Under the pieces are notes generated by a model, which did no database searches, was not told the origin of the DNA, and worked only from the letters and a program-made list of their open reading frames with translations. A DNA stretch of 64,000 nucleotides from Phragmites australis (taxonomy: Eukaryota > Streptophyta > Magnoliopsida > Poales > Poaceae), in the NCBI RefSeq assembly GCF_958298935.1, contig NC_084931.1:13543334-13607333 (forward strand), written 5' to 3'. The position numbers were made by a program, and so were the translations under genes. This document shows, in pieces, positions 52,904 through 62,960 of the stretch. Within the stretch, counting starts at the first letter, position 1, and each line of letters starts with the position of its first letter.

Positions 52904-54296
52904 TGTCGGAGGATTAACTCCAGTCGCAGGGATCCCGAGAGACCCCTTTTTAGAGATTCAGCCCGGGAGGGGGGGGGATGATCCTGAATACGTTCGTCGG
53001 AGAAATAAATGGGAATAAATGCAACGGCCGGTGGTGGGGGTGTTGACCTAGTGCAAGAAGAAGTAAATGCACCGGAATTTAGACAGGTTCGGGCCGCACG
53101 GGGGCGTAATACCCTACTCCTGTATGGATGCTATAACTGTCCTGAGGAAGCCCCTCAAGGATGTTGCTGGTTACAAGAATGTTGGTTTATCTAAGAACTT
53201 GGGGCTCCTTATTCTTCTGCCGGAACTGGGTTCAGCCTTCCTCACAGTGTTTCTCTTGCGCTGTGTTCTTCGTGTCGGCTCTTGGTCTCTGTTTTGCTAT
53301 TCTTCGTCTCTTGTCTTTTTGCCTCCCTTGCTTCTGTGCCGCCGGCTGCTTTAAGTACCCGCCGGCCGCGACATGCCCCGAACGGAAGGAGGGGGCTCGA
53401 GTTCCGAGATGCCATAAATGGAAAGGGCGTCATCATTTCCTCTGGGCGAAGCGACCAGTGGTGGAAAATGCGTCGCACGCCCGGTCATCCGTCACCATAA
53501 ATGCCCTAGAAACGGGCGCCGTGGAGAGGGCCCACCGGGCAGCCGCAGAGCAACCCAGCGTGCCCGCCTGTCTTGTTCCCCTGCCACAGCAGCGCGGCAG
53601 ACGGAACACCTTGGTCCTTACGACGTTATCCCGAGACAAGCCGAATAGCACGGGACGGGACCCGTGCGATTAATAACCCCACGCCTCTCTACCAAAACAT
53701 GGCAGAAACTGACGCTGAGCGCGGCGGGAGCAGTTAGAGGCGACAGGCCACGCACGCTCATTAAATGCGGCCTCGGGCCTTTGACCGGTTGACACCTCAT
53801 CGCTGGGCCCCTCGGGGGCCTTTCTGGGTCGTCGGGGTACCGAGTGCTCGGGGTACTGTTTACATCCCCGAGCACTCTCTCCCGAGAATGCCTTTCCTTA
53901 TCCTCGGGATGTCGAGTGCTCGGGGGTACTGTTCACCTCCCCGAGCACTCTCTCCCGAGCACTCTTGCACGGACCCTTGGGGAACCGAGTGCTCAGGGGC
54001 TGCCGCACTCAGCCCCGAGCACTCTCTCCCAGAACTTAGCTCTCCTGATCGTCGGGGGACTAGGGTGCTCGGGGGTGACCGTACACCGCCCCGAGCACTT
54101 TCTTCCCAGTACTTGGATTCCGTGGATCATCGGGGAACTGGGGTACTCTGGGGCCACTGACTGTGGCCCCGAGCACCTTCTCCCGGGACTTGACCTTTTC
54201 TCATCCTACAGGAGAGACCTCGCGGGATGGCGCCATGTGGCAGATGGCTGGCCTGGCCTCGGGATTCGGGGACCCTCGGTTCCTGATATAGCGACA
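52904..54296 (-). repeat. Gypsy 2 3' LTR
   Basis: On the plus strand it begins TGTCGGAGGATTAACTCC, the reverse complement of the Gypsy 1 LTR end. It finishes GGTTCCTGATATAGCGACA, against GGTTCCTGATACACCGACA expected. It carries the U5 signature, the hairpin array (53835-54180) and a poly-G run at about 52970-52977. Length is 1393 bp, shorter than the Gypsy 1 LTRs. Confidence 0.92.
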
Positions 54297-54315
54297 GTAG
54301 CCCCCGGGCCCATTG
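54297..54315 (-). promoter_or_regulatory. Gypsy 2 polypurine tract
   Basis: GTAGCCCCCGGGCCCATT on the plus strand, that is AATGGGCCCGGGGGCTAC on the coding strand, adjoining the LTR as in Gypsy 1. Confidence 0.65.
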
Positions 54316-54392
54316 GCAGGCAATGGCCCAGAGACTGCGGATGGGCCCTTCATCGCGAACGAGGCTGAAGCTGGCGCGGACGCCACGTGGCA

Positions 54393-56988
54393 GGTGATAC
54401 ATCCCCCAGGTGCTGCGAAGCAAGTGGGAGGATTGGCGGCGCGATTGGTTCTACATTGACGTCGACCCCCACGACCGTCTCACCCTACCGGAGGTGGCGG
54501 CGGAGCCCCAGAAGGCGACCTGGGAGGTGCCGCCACCGACGAACGCGCGGCTGGAGCCAGTCTTGGAGCGCTTCGGGTTCCTGCACGACACCGGGCTCAC
54601 CTCGGTGATGGTGGTGGCGGACTTCCTGCGCTGCCGCCTGGCCTTGCTGGCTCGATACCGGCCCTGAGGACATCACCCGGACCCAGATCGGTGAGGGCTG
54701 GGACCTGGGCACGGCGGAGTTGAGGGGCATGCTCCGGGTGGTGACCGGGGTGGATGAGATGAGCCGAGCGGAGCTCCCGTGGAAAGAAATGGCGCTCTGC
54801 TCCAATCCCGAGCAGGTGGCGATCCAGGCGAAGCTGCCGGAGTTCGACGCCCAGGGGTTGATCGACCGGCCAAGGCGCCGGAGTCCCGAGGCCACCGAGA
54901 TCCCCGGGTTGGATGAGTCGGCTGGCGAGGGGGCCGCAAGCGATCCGGCGTGGACTGGTGGCCCAGGCAGCCGCCGCACCGGAGGAGGAGGCGCCGCCGG
55001 CAGCGGGGCGACACCGGCGCCGGAGGACCGGGGGAAGCGCCCCCGGCTCTTCATTCCTGTGCTGGAGTCCCCACCGTCACCGTTGCCAGGCGAGGGGGGA
55101 AGCCGGGACAGCCAGCCGCCCAGCACGGGGCCGTCGGCGGGGGCGGCATCTGCGGTTCTAGAACCGCACTTGGGTCTGCTTGGGCCCGATCCGGCGCCCG
55201 GAGACCACGCGGCGGCCCCGCAGAACCCCCGGTGGAAGAGAAGGAGGGAGGACTCTGGGCCAGCGCCATCGAGCCCGGAGTTCAGGATTCCGGCAGCAAG
55301 ATGGCAGTACCGAAGACCCACAACCACGTAGGTTTCATCCTTCATTCTTTCTTGGGAGTGCTTTGCCAGAACTAAGTTCTGGATTTTGATCTTGTTCTTC
55401 TCTTGCAGGCCGCCTACGGGCGCCGCTGAGAGCCAGGGGCGGCCGGAGGCGCCGAGGCCGGCGCCAGCTCCCGAGCCGAGCGCGTCCGAGCTGAGCACAC
55501 CGGCGGAGCCGGGGCTGGCAAGCGCGGCGGCAGAGATGGGGCCAGTGGACACGGTGGCGGAGACAGGGCCCACGGACGCGGTGGCAGAGCCGGAGCCAGT
55601 GGACGCGGTGACGGAGCTGGGGCCGGCGGATGCAGCGGCCGAGAAGGGGCTGGCGGATGCGGCGGCCGAGACAGAGACGCAGCCGCCGCTCGAGCGTCCG
55701 GCGCCGTCCGAGCCCGCCCCAAGCACGCCCAGCGCGGGGCTAGCGACCGCGTGGCAGTTTTCGGGGACCCCAAGCCCCCCGGTGGAGGCTCGCAGGGGAC
55801 CCAGCGCCCTGCCGCCGCCTAGCCAACCTGCCGAACCTCTCCCGGTCGTGCTTGGGAGCGCCCGGGAGGTGATCGGGCGGCTGGAGGCGGCTGAGAGGCA
55901 GAGCGCGCCGCTCTGGCCACGGAAAGAGCGCAGCTTGCCGTGGCATGCGCCGCCAATGAGGACGAGCGGTGCGCCACGGAGGAGGGCCGGAAGGCCTTGG
56001 AGGAGGCCCGCGCGGAGGTTGCACGGGAGCCAAAGGCTCTGGGGGACACCCGCGCTGAGGTCGCGCGGGAGCGGGAAGACGCCGCCCGCCTGGCCGAGGC
56101 GTCACGAAAGCAGGCTGCCGAGGCCCTTGCTAGGGAGATGCAGGTGCAGGAGCGGGAGGAGGCGGTGGTGAACCGCGAGAGGGCAGCAGAGGCCTTCCTG
56201 GCCGACCTAGCTCACCAAAAAGGCAAAGTCGACCGGACCCGCGCCGAGCTCTAGCATGTCGATGGGGATCTCCAACGCCGGGAGGAGGACGTCGCGATCC
56301 GGGAGACCGACGCCGAGATAACGGCAGCGGACTTGGGCGCCCGGGAGGACCTGCTGGCCCACCGGGAGGCGGAGGCGGCGGCGGCCGCTGCTGCTAGGGA
56401 GGAGTGGATCGCCAAGTCTGAGGCGGAGCTGGCCACCCGCGAGCAGGCCCTGTCCGTCCTGGCGTGGCAGGTAAAGCTGGCCGTGGTCCATGCACCCGGT
56501 GCCGGCTCTTCTGGCGAGGTCGAGGGCTAGGGGCTCGAGGAACGGCTGCGGATCGCGAAGGAGGAGCAAGCCTGCAGCTGATGCTGGAGGACACCCTCCG
56601 GCGGATGCAGCGGTCCGTGGCGGCGACCGAACTCGGGCAACTTATCATGGAGACAAAGGGGGGAGGCCCTGGCTGGTACGCCCTAGGCTTCCAGCAGGTC
56701 TGCGAGCACCTCGAGGCACTGCCCTGGGCCGTCCAGGAACTCGCCGCCCGGGAGGGGCGTGGCTTGGCCCAAGCAGTGGCCGAACATGTCCTGGCTTGCT
56801 ACCGGAGCCGAGACCCGAACTTCCCGCTGGAGCCGGCTCAGGAAGGGGTGGTTGAAGCTGAGGAGGAGGCCGCCCGGGAGGCAGTTCGGAGCACCGCCGC
56901 CGCCATGGCGGCCGGTTTCAAGCGGGAGGTGCCGCCGCCCCCAGTCCCGAGGAGCGGCCACGAAGGCTCCGACTCCGACTCCGACTAG
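54393..56988 (+). pseudogene. Gypsy 2 antisense gene, N-terminus deleted
   Basis: The gene lies on the plus strand. It lacks the start and the first hydrophobic half of the Transposase_28-like domain and begins at IPQVLRSKWEDWRRDWFYID. TSVMVVADFLRCRLALLARY precedes a small deletion or frameshift at about 54660. Then come VVTGVDEMSRAELPWKEMAL and a Pro/Ala/Gly-rich linker to 55327. An 81-bp intron (55328-55408) joins RRPTT in phase to PPTGAAESQ. The second exon has a Glu/Pro-Val repeat (55540-55690, EPVDAVTELGPADAAAEKG). After a frameshift near 55930 there are about 200 residues of Ala/Arg/Glu coiled coil (REREDAARLAEASRKQAAEA) and LGFQQVCEHLEALPWAVQEL, ending GSDSDSD and TAG at 56986-56988. 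Confidence 0.78.
55328..55408 (+). other. Putative 81-bp intron of the Gypsy 2 antisense gene
   Basis: Donor CCAC|GTAGGTTT, a T/C-rich stretch and acceptor TTCTCTTGCAG|GCC. The upstream frame leaves two bases of a codon and the downstream exon supplies the third, so the long frames 54720-55327 and 55409 onward join without a shift. Confidence 0.68.
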
Positions 56989-58569
56989 GCTTTTGTAGTA
57001 GTTTTTTCTTCTTCTTTTCTTTTTGACTTGATGTAAATATGGGAGTGATCCCTCAGAACAGCTATCTTTTTTTTGTGAATATAATGGAAGCCTTTCTTTG
57101 GGGTCGCAACTCCAGTATTCTTGAGTGCTTAGTGTAGTTTCCACTGTTTTCACTTGATGCCCCGAGGAGTACTCAGTTGGACCAACCCCGACCTTTCCTT
57201 CCCTAGAACAAAGTCGCCCCGACCGTCCCTCTCGGTGCGTTCAGCCCCCGAGCCCTCGCGAGTCCACAATGGCTAAGTCAAAAGACAAAGGCACGAACTT
57301 TCTTGCTCGGGCGATAGATCGATCCAGCACGGAGCACGCTACGACCGTGAACACTTTTCCACCTTGCAACCACTCAGTCAGCAGACTGGAGACACGTGCA
57401 GGCGGGAATGCGACCAAGTGTCCCCATGGTTCGGTGGTGCCCGGGCTTACCGGACCGAGCACCGACAGCCCGCCCCTAAGGCCTAGGCTCCGGACTACTC
57501 GAGCAGCTCGAGCGATAGGATTACCGAGGGCGCCCAGGGACTCGGTAGTGCTCGGGGCCCTAAAAGCAGACCGAACACCACGACCACCATTAAAGACTTC
57601 AATCGGACATTACCGCACGTACGGTACACCTTTCTACGGGCTGTTCTGTCGTTCTAGGAAAAAGTGGACACGTGGTAGGGTTTTGTGCGCGAGGAGACCA
57701 TCTCACTGGGCAGATTAGAATACGAGGGCCCTCGAGGACGACTCGGGAACAAAATATTATTGAATGTAAATTTGTCTGAATTTAACCACTCACCGGACAG
57801 CTGTCAGCCTTCCGGCTAACCGATCCAAGAGAGGAATGCGCTCCGAGCTCGGGGTGCCCGGGAACTTGGTTCCCATAGCCGGGGCGCCCGAGCACCAGGG
57901 GGCGCGTGAGGAGCCCGGGGCCAGGCGATCTCGACCACTCACGCTTAAGCGGTAGGACCACCCGAGGACCCTTGGGGCCGAGCAGTGACCTAGGCACTGA
58001 GGCCCTCGCGGTCGAGCTGCTTTTGCTTTGATTGTCGATCTGTGACTTGAGAAAAAATGGAGAAATTCTTTGCTTGGTGCGCTCTGTTAGTGCGGTACTC
58101 GTTATAGACTGCTCTCGTTTTCAACCCGAGACCTCTCGAATACCCAGATTGGCGGACAAGAGCAGACAGAGGCATAACCCAAAGGTCCTATGGTTCGGTG
58201 GCGTCCGAGTATGACAGACCAGACTGAGCACCGACAGCCCGCCCCTGGGGCCTAGGCTCCTGACTACTCGAGCAGCTCGAGCGATAGGATTGCCCAGGGA
58301 CCCCAGGGACTCGGTAGTGCCCGGGAGCCTGCCACGACACCGAACGCCACAGCCTACCACAACAGACGTAAGTCAGCGGCAACTGCCCGCGCGCATACCG
58401 ATCGGGATTCTTTTATCAGCGGGGAAAAAGAGAGAGCGAACTTTTCTCGCACAATCGAGCATCTCACTAGACAGATTAAGCATATGGAATCCAGAAAAAC
58501 GAAATTGAGATATGATTGCCCATTAACATTCATACTGTATTGACAATTTTTTTTACAAGGTTGGGTGAC
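56989..58569 (-). repeat. Gypsy 2 non-coding region with the same tandem duplication as Gypsy 1
   Basis: Copy near the antisense gene: about 57260-57720. Copy near pol: about 57800-58500. Both contain GCGATAGGATT(A/G)CC, GGCCTAGGCTCC and ACTCGGTAGTGC. The first part (56989-57240) follows the antisense gene stop and has TTTTGTGAATATAATGGAAG at about 57070, a possible poly(A) signal for that gene. No coding frame is supported. Confidence 0.75.
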
Positions 58570-59760
58570 TTACCCAGTTAGTGGTAGCCCCCGGTCAACT
58601 TGGTCGGGGGGGAAGCCCCCGGCCTGGTTGACCTGAGCCGCGAGCATGGCCATCTACGGGTAGAACTTGTGCAAGTGCTCGATGTTCCATGGGTTGGGGA
58701 GCGGTTGCCCATCTTCTGCAGCCAGCCGGAAGGAGCCTTCTCGCGGGACTCCGATCACGGTGAAGGGGCCTTCCCACATAGGGGACAGCTTATTCCTTCC
58801 TTCGCGTGACTGGACGCGTCGGAGAACTAGATCCCCCACCTCGAGAGACCGGGCCCAGACGTGGCGCTGATGGTAGCGCCGCAGACTTTGCTGGTAGCGG
58901 GCTGCCCGGACGGCGGCACGTCGCCAGTGCTCCTCCAAGTAGTCGACATCGTCGTGCCTCTGCTGCTCCTGTTCGCCTTCAGATAGGCATGCACCCGAGG
59001 GGAGCCTAGAGTGAGCTCGGAGGGGAGGACCGCCTCAGCGCCGTACACGAGGAAGAAAAGAGTCTCTCTAGTAGCGCGGCTTGGCGTGGTCCGGTTGGCC
59101 CATAGCACGGCAGGCAGCTCGTCGACCCACCCCTTTCCATGCTTTGCGAGCACGTTGTAGGTCCGGGTTTTGAGCCCCTTCAGTATCTCCGCATTGGCGC
59201 GCTCGACCTGCCCGTTGCTCCGAGGATGAGCGATGGCGGCGAAGCAGAGCTTGATGCCGAGATCTTTGCAGTAGTCCCCGAACAGGGCACTTGTGAACTA
59301 AGTGCCGTTGTCGGTGATGATTCGGTTCGGCACACCAAAGCGACTGGTGATGCTGCGGATGAACTGGAGCGCCGTGTTCTTGGTCACCTTGATTACTGGG
59401 ACCGCCTCTGGCCACTTGGTGAACTTGTCGATGGCAACATAGAGGTACTCATAGCCCCCGATTGCTCGGGGGAATGGACCCAAAATGTCCAGCCCCCAGA
59501 CCACGAAAGGCCATGACAGGGGGATGGTGTGAAGAGCCTAAGCTGGTTGGTGAATCCGCTTTGCATGGAACTGGCACGCTCTGCAGCGTCGAACCAGCTC
59601 GGAAGCATCCTGGAGAGCTGTAGGCCAGTAGAAGCCTTGCTGGAAGGCCTTCCCGACCAGCGTGCGGAACGATGCATGGCCACCGCACTCGCCCACGTGG
59701 ATCTCAGCGAGAAGCTCGCCACCTTCTGCCCGGGAGATGCATTTTAGGAGAATACCGCCT
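58570..59760 (-). pseudogene. pol: Gypsy 2 integrase
   Basis: Pol ends with TAA at 58572-58570. Reading back: EGPFTVIGVPREGSFRLAAE, LVLRRVQSREGRNKLSPMWE, NRTTPSRATRETLFFLVYGA, then NGQVERANAEIL (Glu, with the Gln intact here) near 59200, IITDNGT*FTS (Asp, one stop for Gln at about 59300) and VVWGLDILGPFPR (Asp). The zinc region GECGGHASFRTLVGKAFQQG and VRRCRACQFHAK lies at about 59560-59690 inside the next frame. The D,D,E triad is intact. A frameshift near 58950 and stops at about 58655 and 59540 inactivate it. Confidence 0.87.
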
Positions 59761-60680
59761 GCGCTACGCCGGTAGAGATCCCCATCTACTATGCCATAGC
59801 GTTTGGACTGCCGAGCAACTCTTTTGGCAGATGCCTCATCCCGGGGGAGGAACTTTTCCTTCAAGTACCCTCGGATGTCGTCCATCCACGAGGCATCTTG
59901 AGAACATTCAGCAAGCGCATCGCACTCGCTGGACGGCGGCGTCCTGAAGGGGCTTCCCATTGAGGGTGCCGCCAGGGTCCCCTGAATTGAGTTCGAGGTT
60001 TCCCCTTCGCCCTGTTCGGCAAGCAGGACGGAAGGCCGTGTGAGTCTTTCTTCGAAGACTCCGGCAGGGACGCGCGCACGGGAGGAGTCCAGGCGGGAGA
60101 GGTCGTTGGCCAGAGCGTTGTTGCGGTGAGGGATGTACCGCAGCTCCAGGCCGTCGAAGCGCTTCTCCAGCTTCCTGACTGTCGCCACGTATGCCGCCAT
60201 TTGAGGATCCGTGCACTGGTACTCTTTGGATACCTGGTTGACCACCAACTGGGAGTCTCCCTTGACCAGGAGGTGACGAATCCCGAGGCCCACCGCGGCT
60301 CGAAGGCCAGCGATGAGACCTTCATATTCCGCCATGTTGTTGGATGCGCGGAACTGTAGCTGCACAACGTACCGGAGTTCTTCACCTGTTGGGGAGGTGA
60401 GAACCACTTTGGCCCCCGCGCCTTTCAGTGAGAGGGAACCGTCAAAATGCATGATCCAGTACCCAGGTGCATCGTGCCCGGGATATGCAGAGATCTCTTC
60501 TAGGACGACCTTAGGGATGGGCGTCCATTCTGCCACGAAGTCAGAGAGTGCCTGGCTTTTGATAGCCTGGCGGCTGACAAAGTGCAGGTCGAACTCCGCT
60601 AGCTCTACCACCCATATGACTACACGCCCAGTGCCTTCTCGGTTCCGGAGGATAGGTCCCAGTGGGTACGTGGTAACCAC
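59538..60680 (-). pseudogene. pol: Gypsy 2 archaeal-type RNase H and integrase N-terminus in a 380-codon open frame
   Basis: This is the longest unbroken piece of pol in the window. It starts within the first RNase H ([17 protein letters not shown]). The second RNase H follows at about 60437-60035: MHFDGSLSLKGAGAKVVLTS, SNNMAEYEGLIAGL, LLVKGDSQLVVNQ and PHRNNALANDLSRL. Asp, Glu and Asp are in place, but the final Asp of ALADEL is Asn here. The integrase zinc region (HVGECGGHASFRTL, VRRCRACQF) closes the frame, with a stop at 59538-59540 where Gypsy 1 continues. Confidence 0.88.
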
Positions 60681-61793
60681 CGAGACCTTGTGCGCTTAGA
60701 AGTAGTGGCACAGCTTCCGGGAAGCAATGAGCACGCTGTAGAGCAGCTTCTGAGCCTAGGGGTACCTTGTTTTGGCCTCCCGGAGGACTTCACTGACAAA
60801 GTACACCGGTAGCTGTACCCGGTGGGCCCGGACCGCGACCTCACTCGAGGGGCTGTTACAGCCCCCAGGCTTGGCGACGCGGTCGGGGCTGACCGGGTGC
60901 TCGAGCTCTACTCCCTGGTTGGGAGGAGCCGAGTGCTCGGGGGGAGCCGCGAGGACTAGAGAGTGCCCGGGGGCGGCCGGGAGCTGGGACCCAACACCTG
61001 GCCCCATGCACTCGTCGCGCTCCACCACCAGCACCATGCTTACGACCTGAGGAGTGGTCGATACGTAGAGTAGCAGCGGCTCGCCTTCGGACGGAGCCAC
61101 CAGCACTGGTGGTGAGGTGAGATATTTCTTCAGATCACGGAAGGCCTGCTCGGCCTCCGGCATCCAGTCGAAATAACCGGTCTTCTTCAGAAGCTTGAAG
61201 AGGGGGAGTCCCCGCTCCCCAAGTTTGGAGATGAAGCGCCCGAGGGCCGCCATGCAGCCGACGAGGCGCTGAACCTCCTTGAGTCGAGTCGGGGGTCACA
61301 TCTGCTCGATGGCTCGGATCTTCTCTGGATTGGCCTCGATCCCTCGGCTGGAAACCAAGAAACCGAGTTTGCCCGCAGGTACCCCAAAAACACATTTCTC
61401 TTGGTTGGGCTTCAGGCGGGTAGTGCGGAGACTATTGAAAGTCTCGGCAAGGGTGGCGCGGTCTCGAGATTTGACCACGAGATTGTCGATGTAGGCCTCG
61501 ATGTTGCGGCCAACCTGCGAATCAAGGGTCATGCGAATAGCGCGCTGGAAAGAAGACCCAGTGTTGCGCAAACCAAAAGGCATCGACATATAGCAATAAG
61601 TCCCCACCGGGGTGGTAAAAGTAGTTTTTTCTTCATCCTCTATGGCCATGCGAATCTGGTGATAACCAGAATTTGCATCTAAAAAATACAAAAGATCACA
61701 TCCCGTGGTTGCATCTACAATTTGATCTATGCGGGGCAAAGGAAAAGGATCTTTAGGGCAAGCCTTGTTTAGATCGATGTAATCCACGCACAT
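60681..61793 (-). pseudogene. pol: Gypsy 2 reverse transcriptase and first RNase H
   Basis: From the right: MCVDYIDLNKACPKDPFPLP, FLDANSGYHQIRMAIEDEEK (first Asp), TYCYMSMPFGLRNTGSSFQR, AIRMTLDSQVGRNIEAYIDN. The catalytic box is YIDN instead of YIDD, a single base change (AAC for GAC), so the polymerase would be dead even where the frame is open (61793-61296). ATLAETFN lacks four residues seen in Gypsy 1 (LLDD). Beyond a stop at 61296, GRFISKLGERGLPLFKLLKK, a shorter PPEHSAPPNQGVELEH repeat and VYFVSEVLREAKTRYP run to about 60760. Confidence 0.87.
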
Positions 61794-62960
61794 GCGGAGC
61801 TTGCTGTTGGCCTTCGGGACGATAACTGGATTTGCCAGCCACTCGGGGTGGAGGACTTCTCAGATAAATCCGGCGTCAAGGAGCTTGCTGACCTGCTCCC
61901 GGATGAATTCCTGGCGCTCAGGCGCCTGCCGCCGGATCTTCTACTTCACCGGGCGTGCGTCCGGACGCACAGCCAAGTGATGCTCGATCACCTCCCTGGG
62001 GATCCCGGGCATGTCGGACGGTTGCCAAGCAAACACGTTGGCGTTAGCCCGGAGGAAGGTGACGAGCGCGCTTTCCTATTTGCCATCCAGGTCGCCGCAG
62101 ATTCGGATGACCTGGGAGGCATCTTCGCCCACCACGACCTCCTTTATAGGAGTCGGGGATTGGATGAAGAGGGTCACGGGCCCCCTGGAGAGCCTTCGAC
62201 CTTGGCCTGAGCTGAGACCAAGGCCAGGTATGACTACTCAGCGCAAGAGATGACGCCGCTGGAGTCGGCGGTCACGGTGATGGGGCCTGCTGGGCCCAGC
62301 ATCTTGACCGTGAGATACGCATAGTACGCAGCCATCATGAACTTTGTGAGCGCCGAACGCCCGAGGATGGTGTTGTAGGGGAGGGGGAGCTCCATGACGT
62401 CGAAGAGGACGTTCTCCGTGCGGAAGTTGTCCTGACTCCCGAAGGTCACGGGTAGCTCGACCTGCCCGAGGGGCAAGGAGTACCTGGGTGTCACCCCGCA
62501 GAACAGAAGTGATGGCTTTAGGCGCCTGGAGGGCACCTGCAGCTTCTCGAAGGCCTCCTTCGAGAGGAGGTTGAGGCCTGCGCCCCCGTCGATCAGCACC
62601 CTACCGACCCTTACATTGCAGATGGTGGGGGACACTACCAAGGGTACTCGCCCCACGCCTGCAGTACTGGCCGGGTGATCGGCTATACTGAACATGATCG
62701 GAGCGTCCGACCATCTCAGGGGCCGTGTGGCCTCTTCGCTTGGGGTTACCGAGCATACCTCGCGCCGCATGGTCTTGATGCCGCGCCGCAAGAAAGGCGT
62801 ATAGGCGCCTCCATCGATGAAGGCGACGGTGTGCTCGGGCTCCTAAAAGCCGAGCTCTGCGTTGCCGGGGGCGGCCTCAGCGTCGCCTCCCCCGCAGGAC
62901 TCGTCGCGCTCCCTTTGGCACTGCTCGACAAGGCCCTTAACTGTACAGCACTCCGTGAGG
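61794..62960 (-). pseudogene. pol: Gypsy 2 aspartic protease and linker to reverse transcriptase
   Basis: KTMRREVCSVTPSEEATRPL leads to TICNVRVGRVLIDGGAGLNL, the D-G-G active site, at about 62580-62640. LPYNTILGRSALTKFMMAAY follows. A stop at 62234 comes right after SSGVISCAE. Between 62230 and 61800 frames shift and stops occur before LRMCVDYIDL. The upstream junction with gag carries a stop (GF*EPEHTVAF) at about 62845. Confidence 0.82.
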
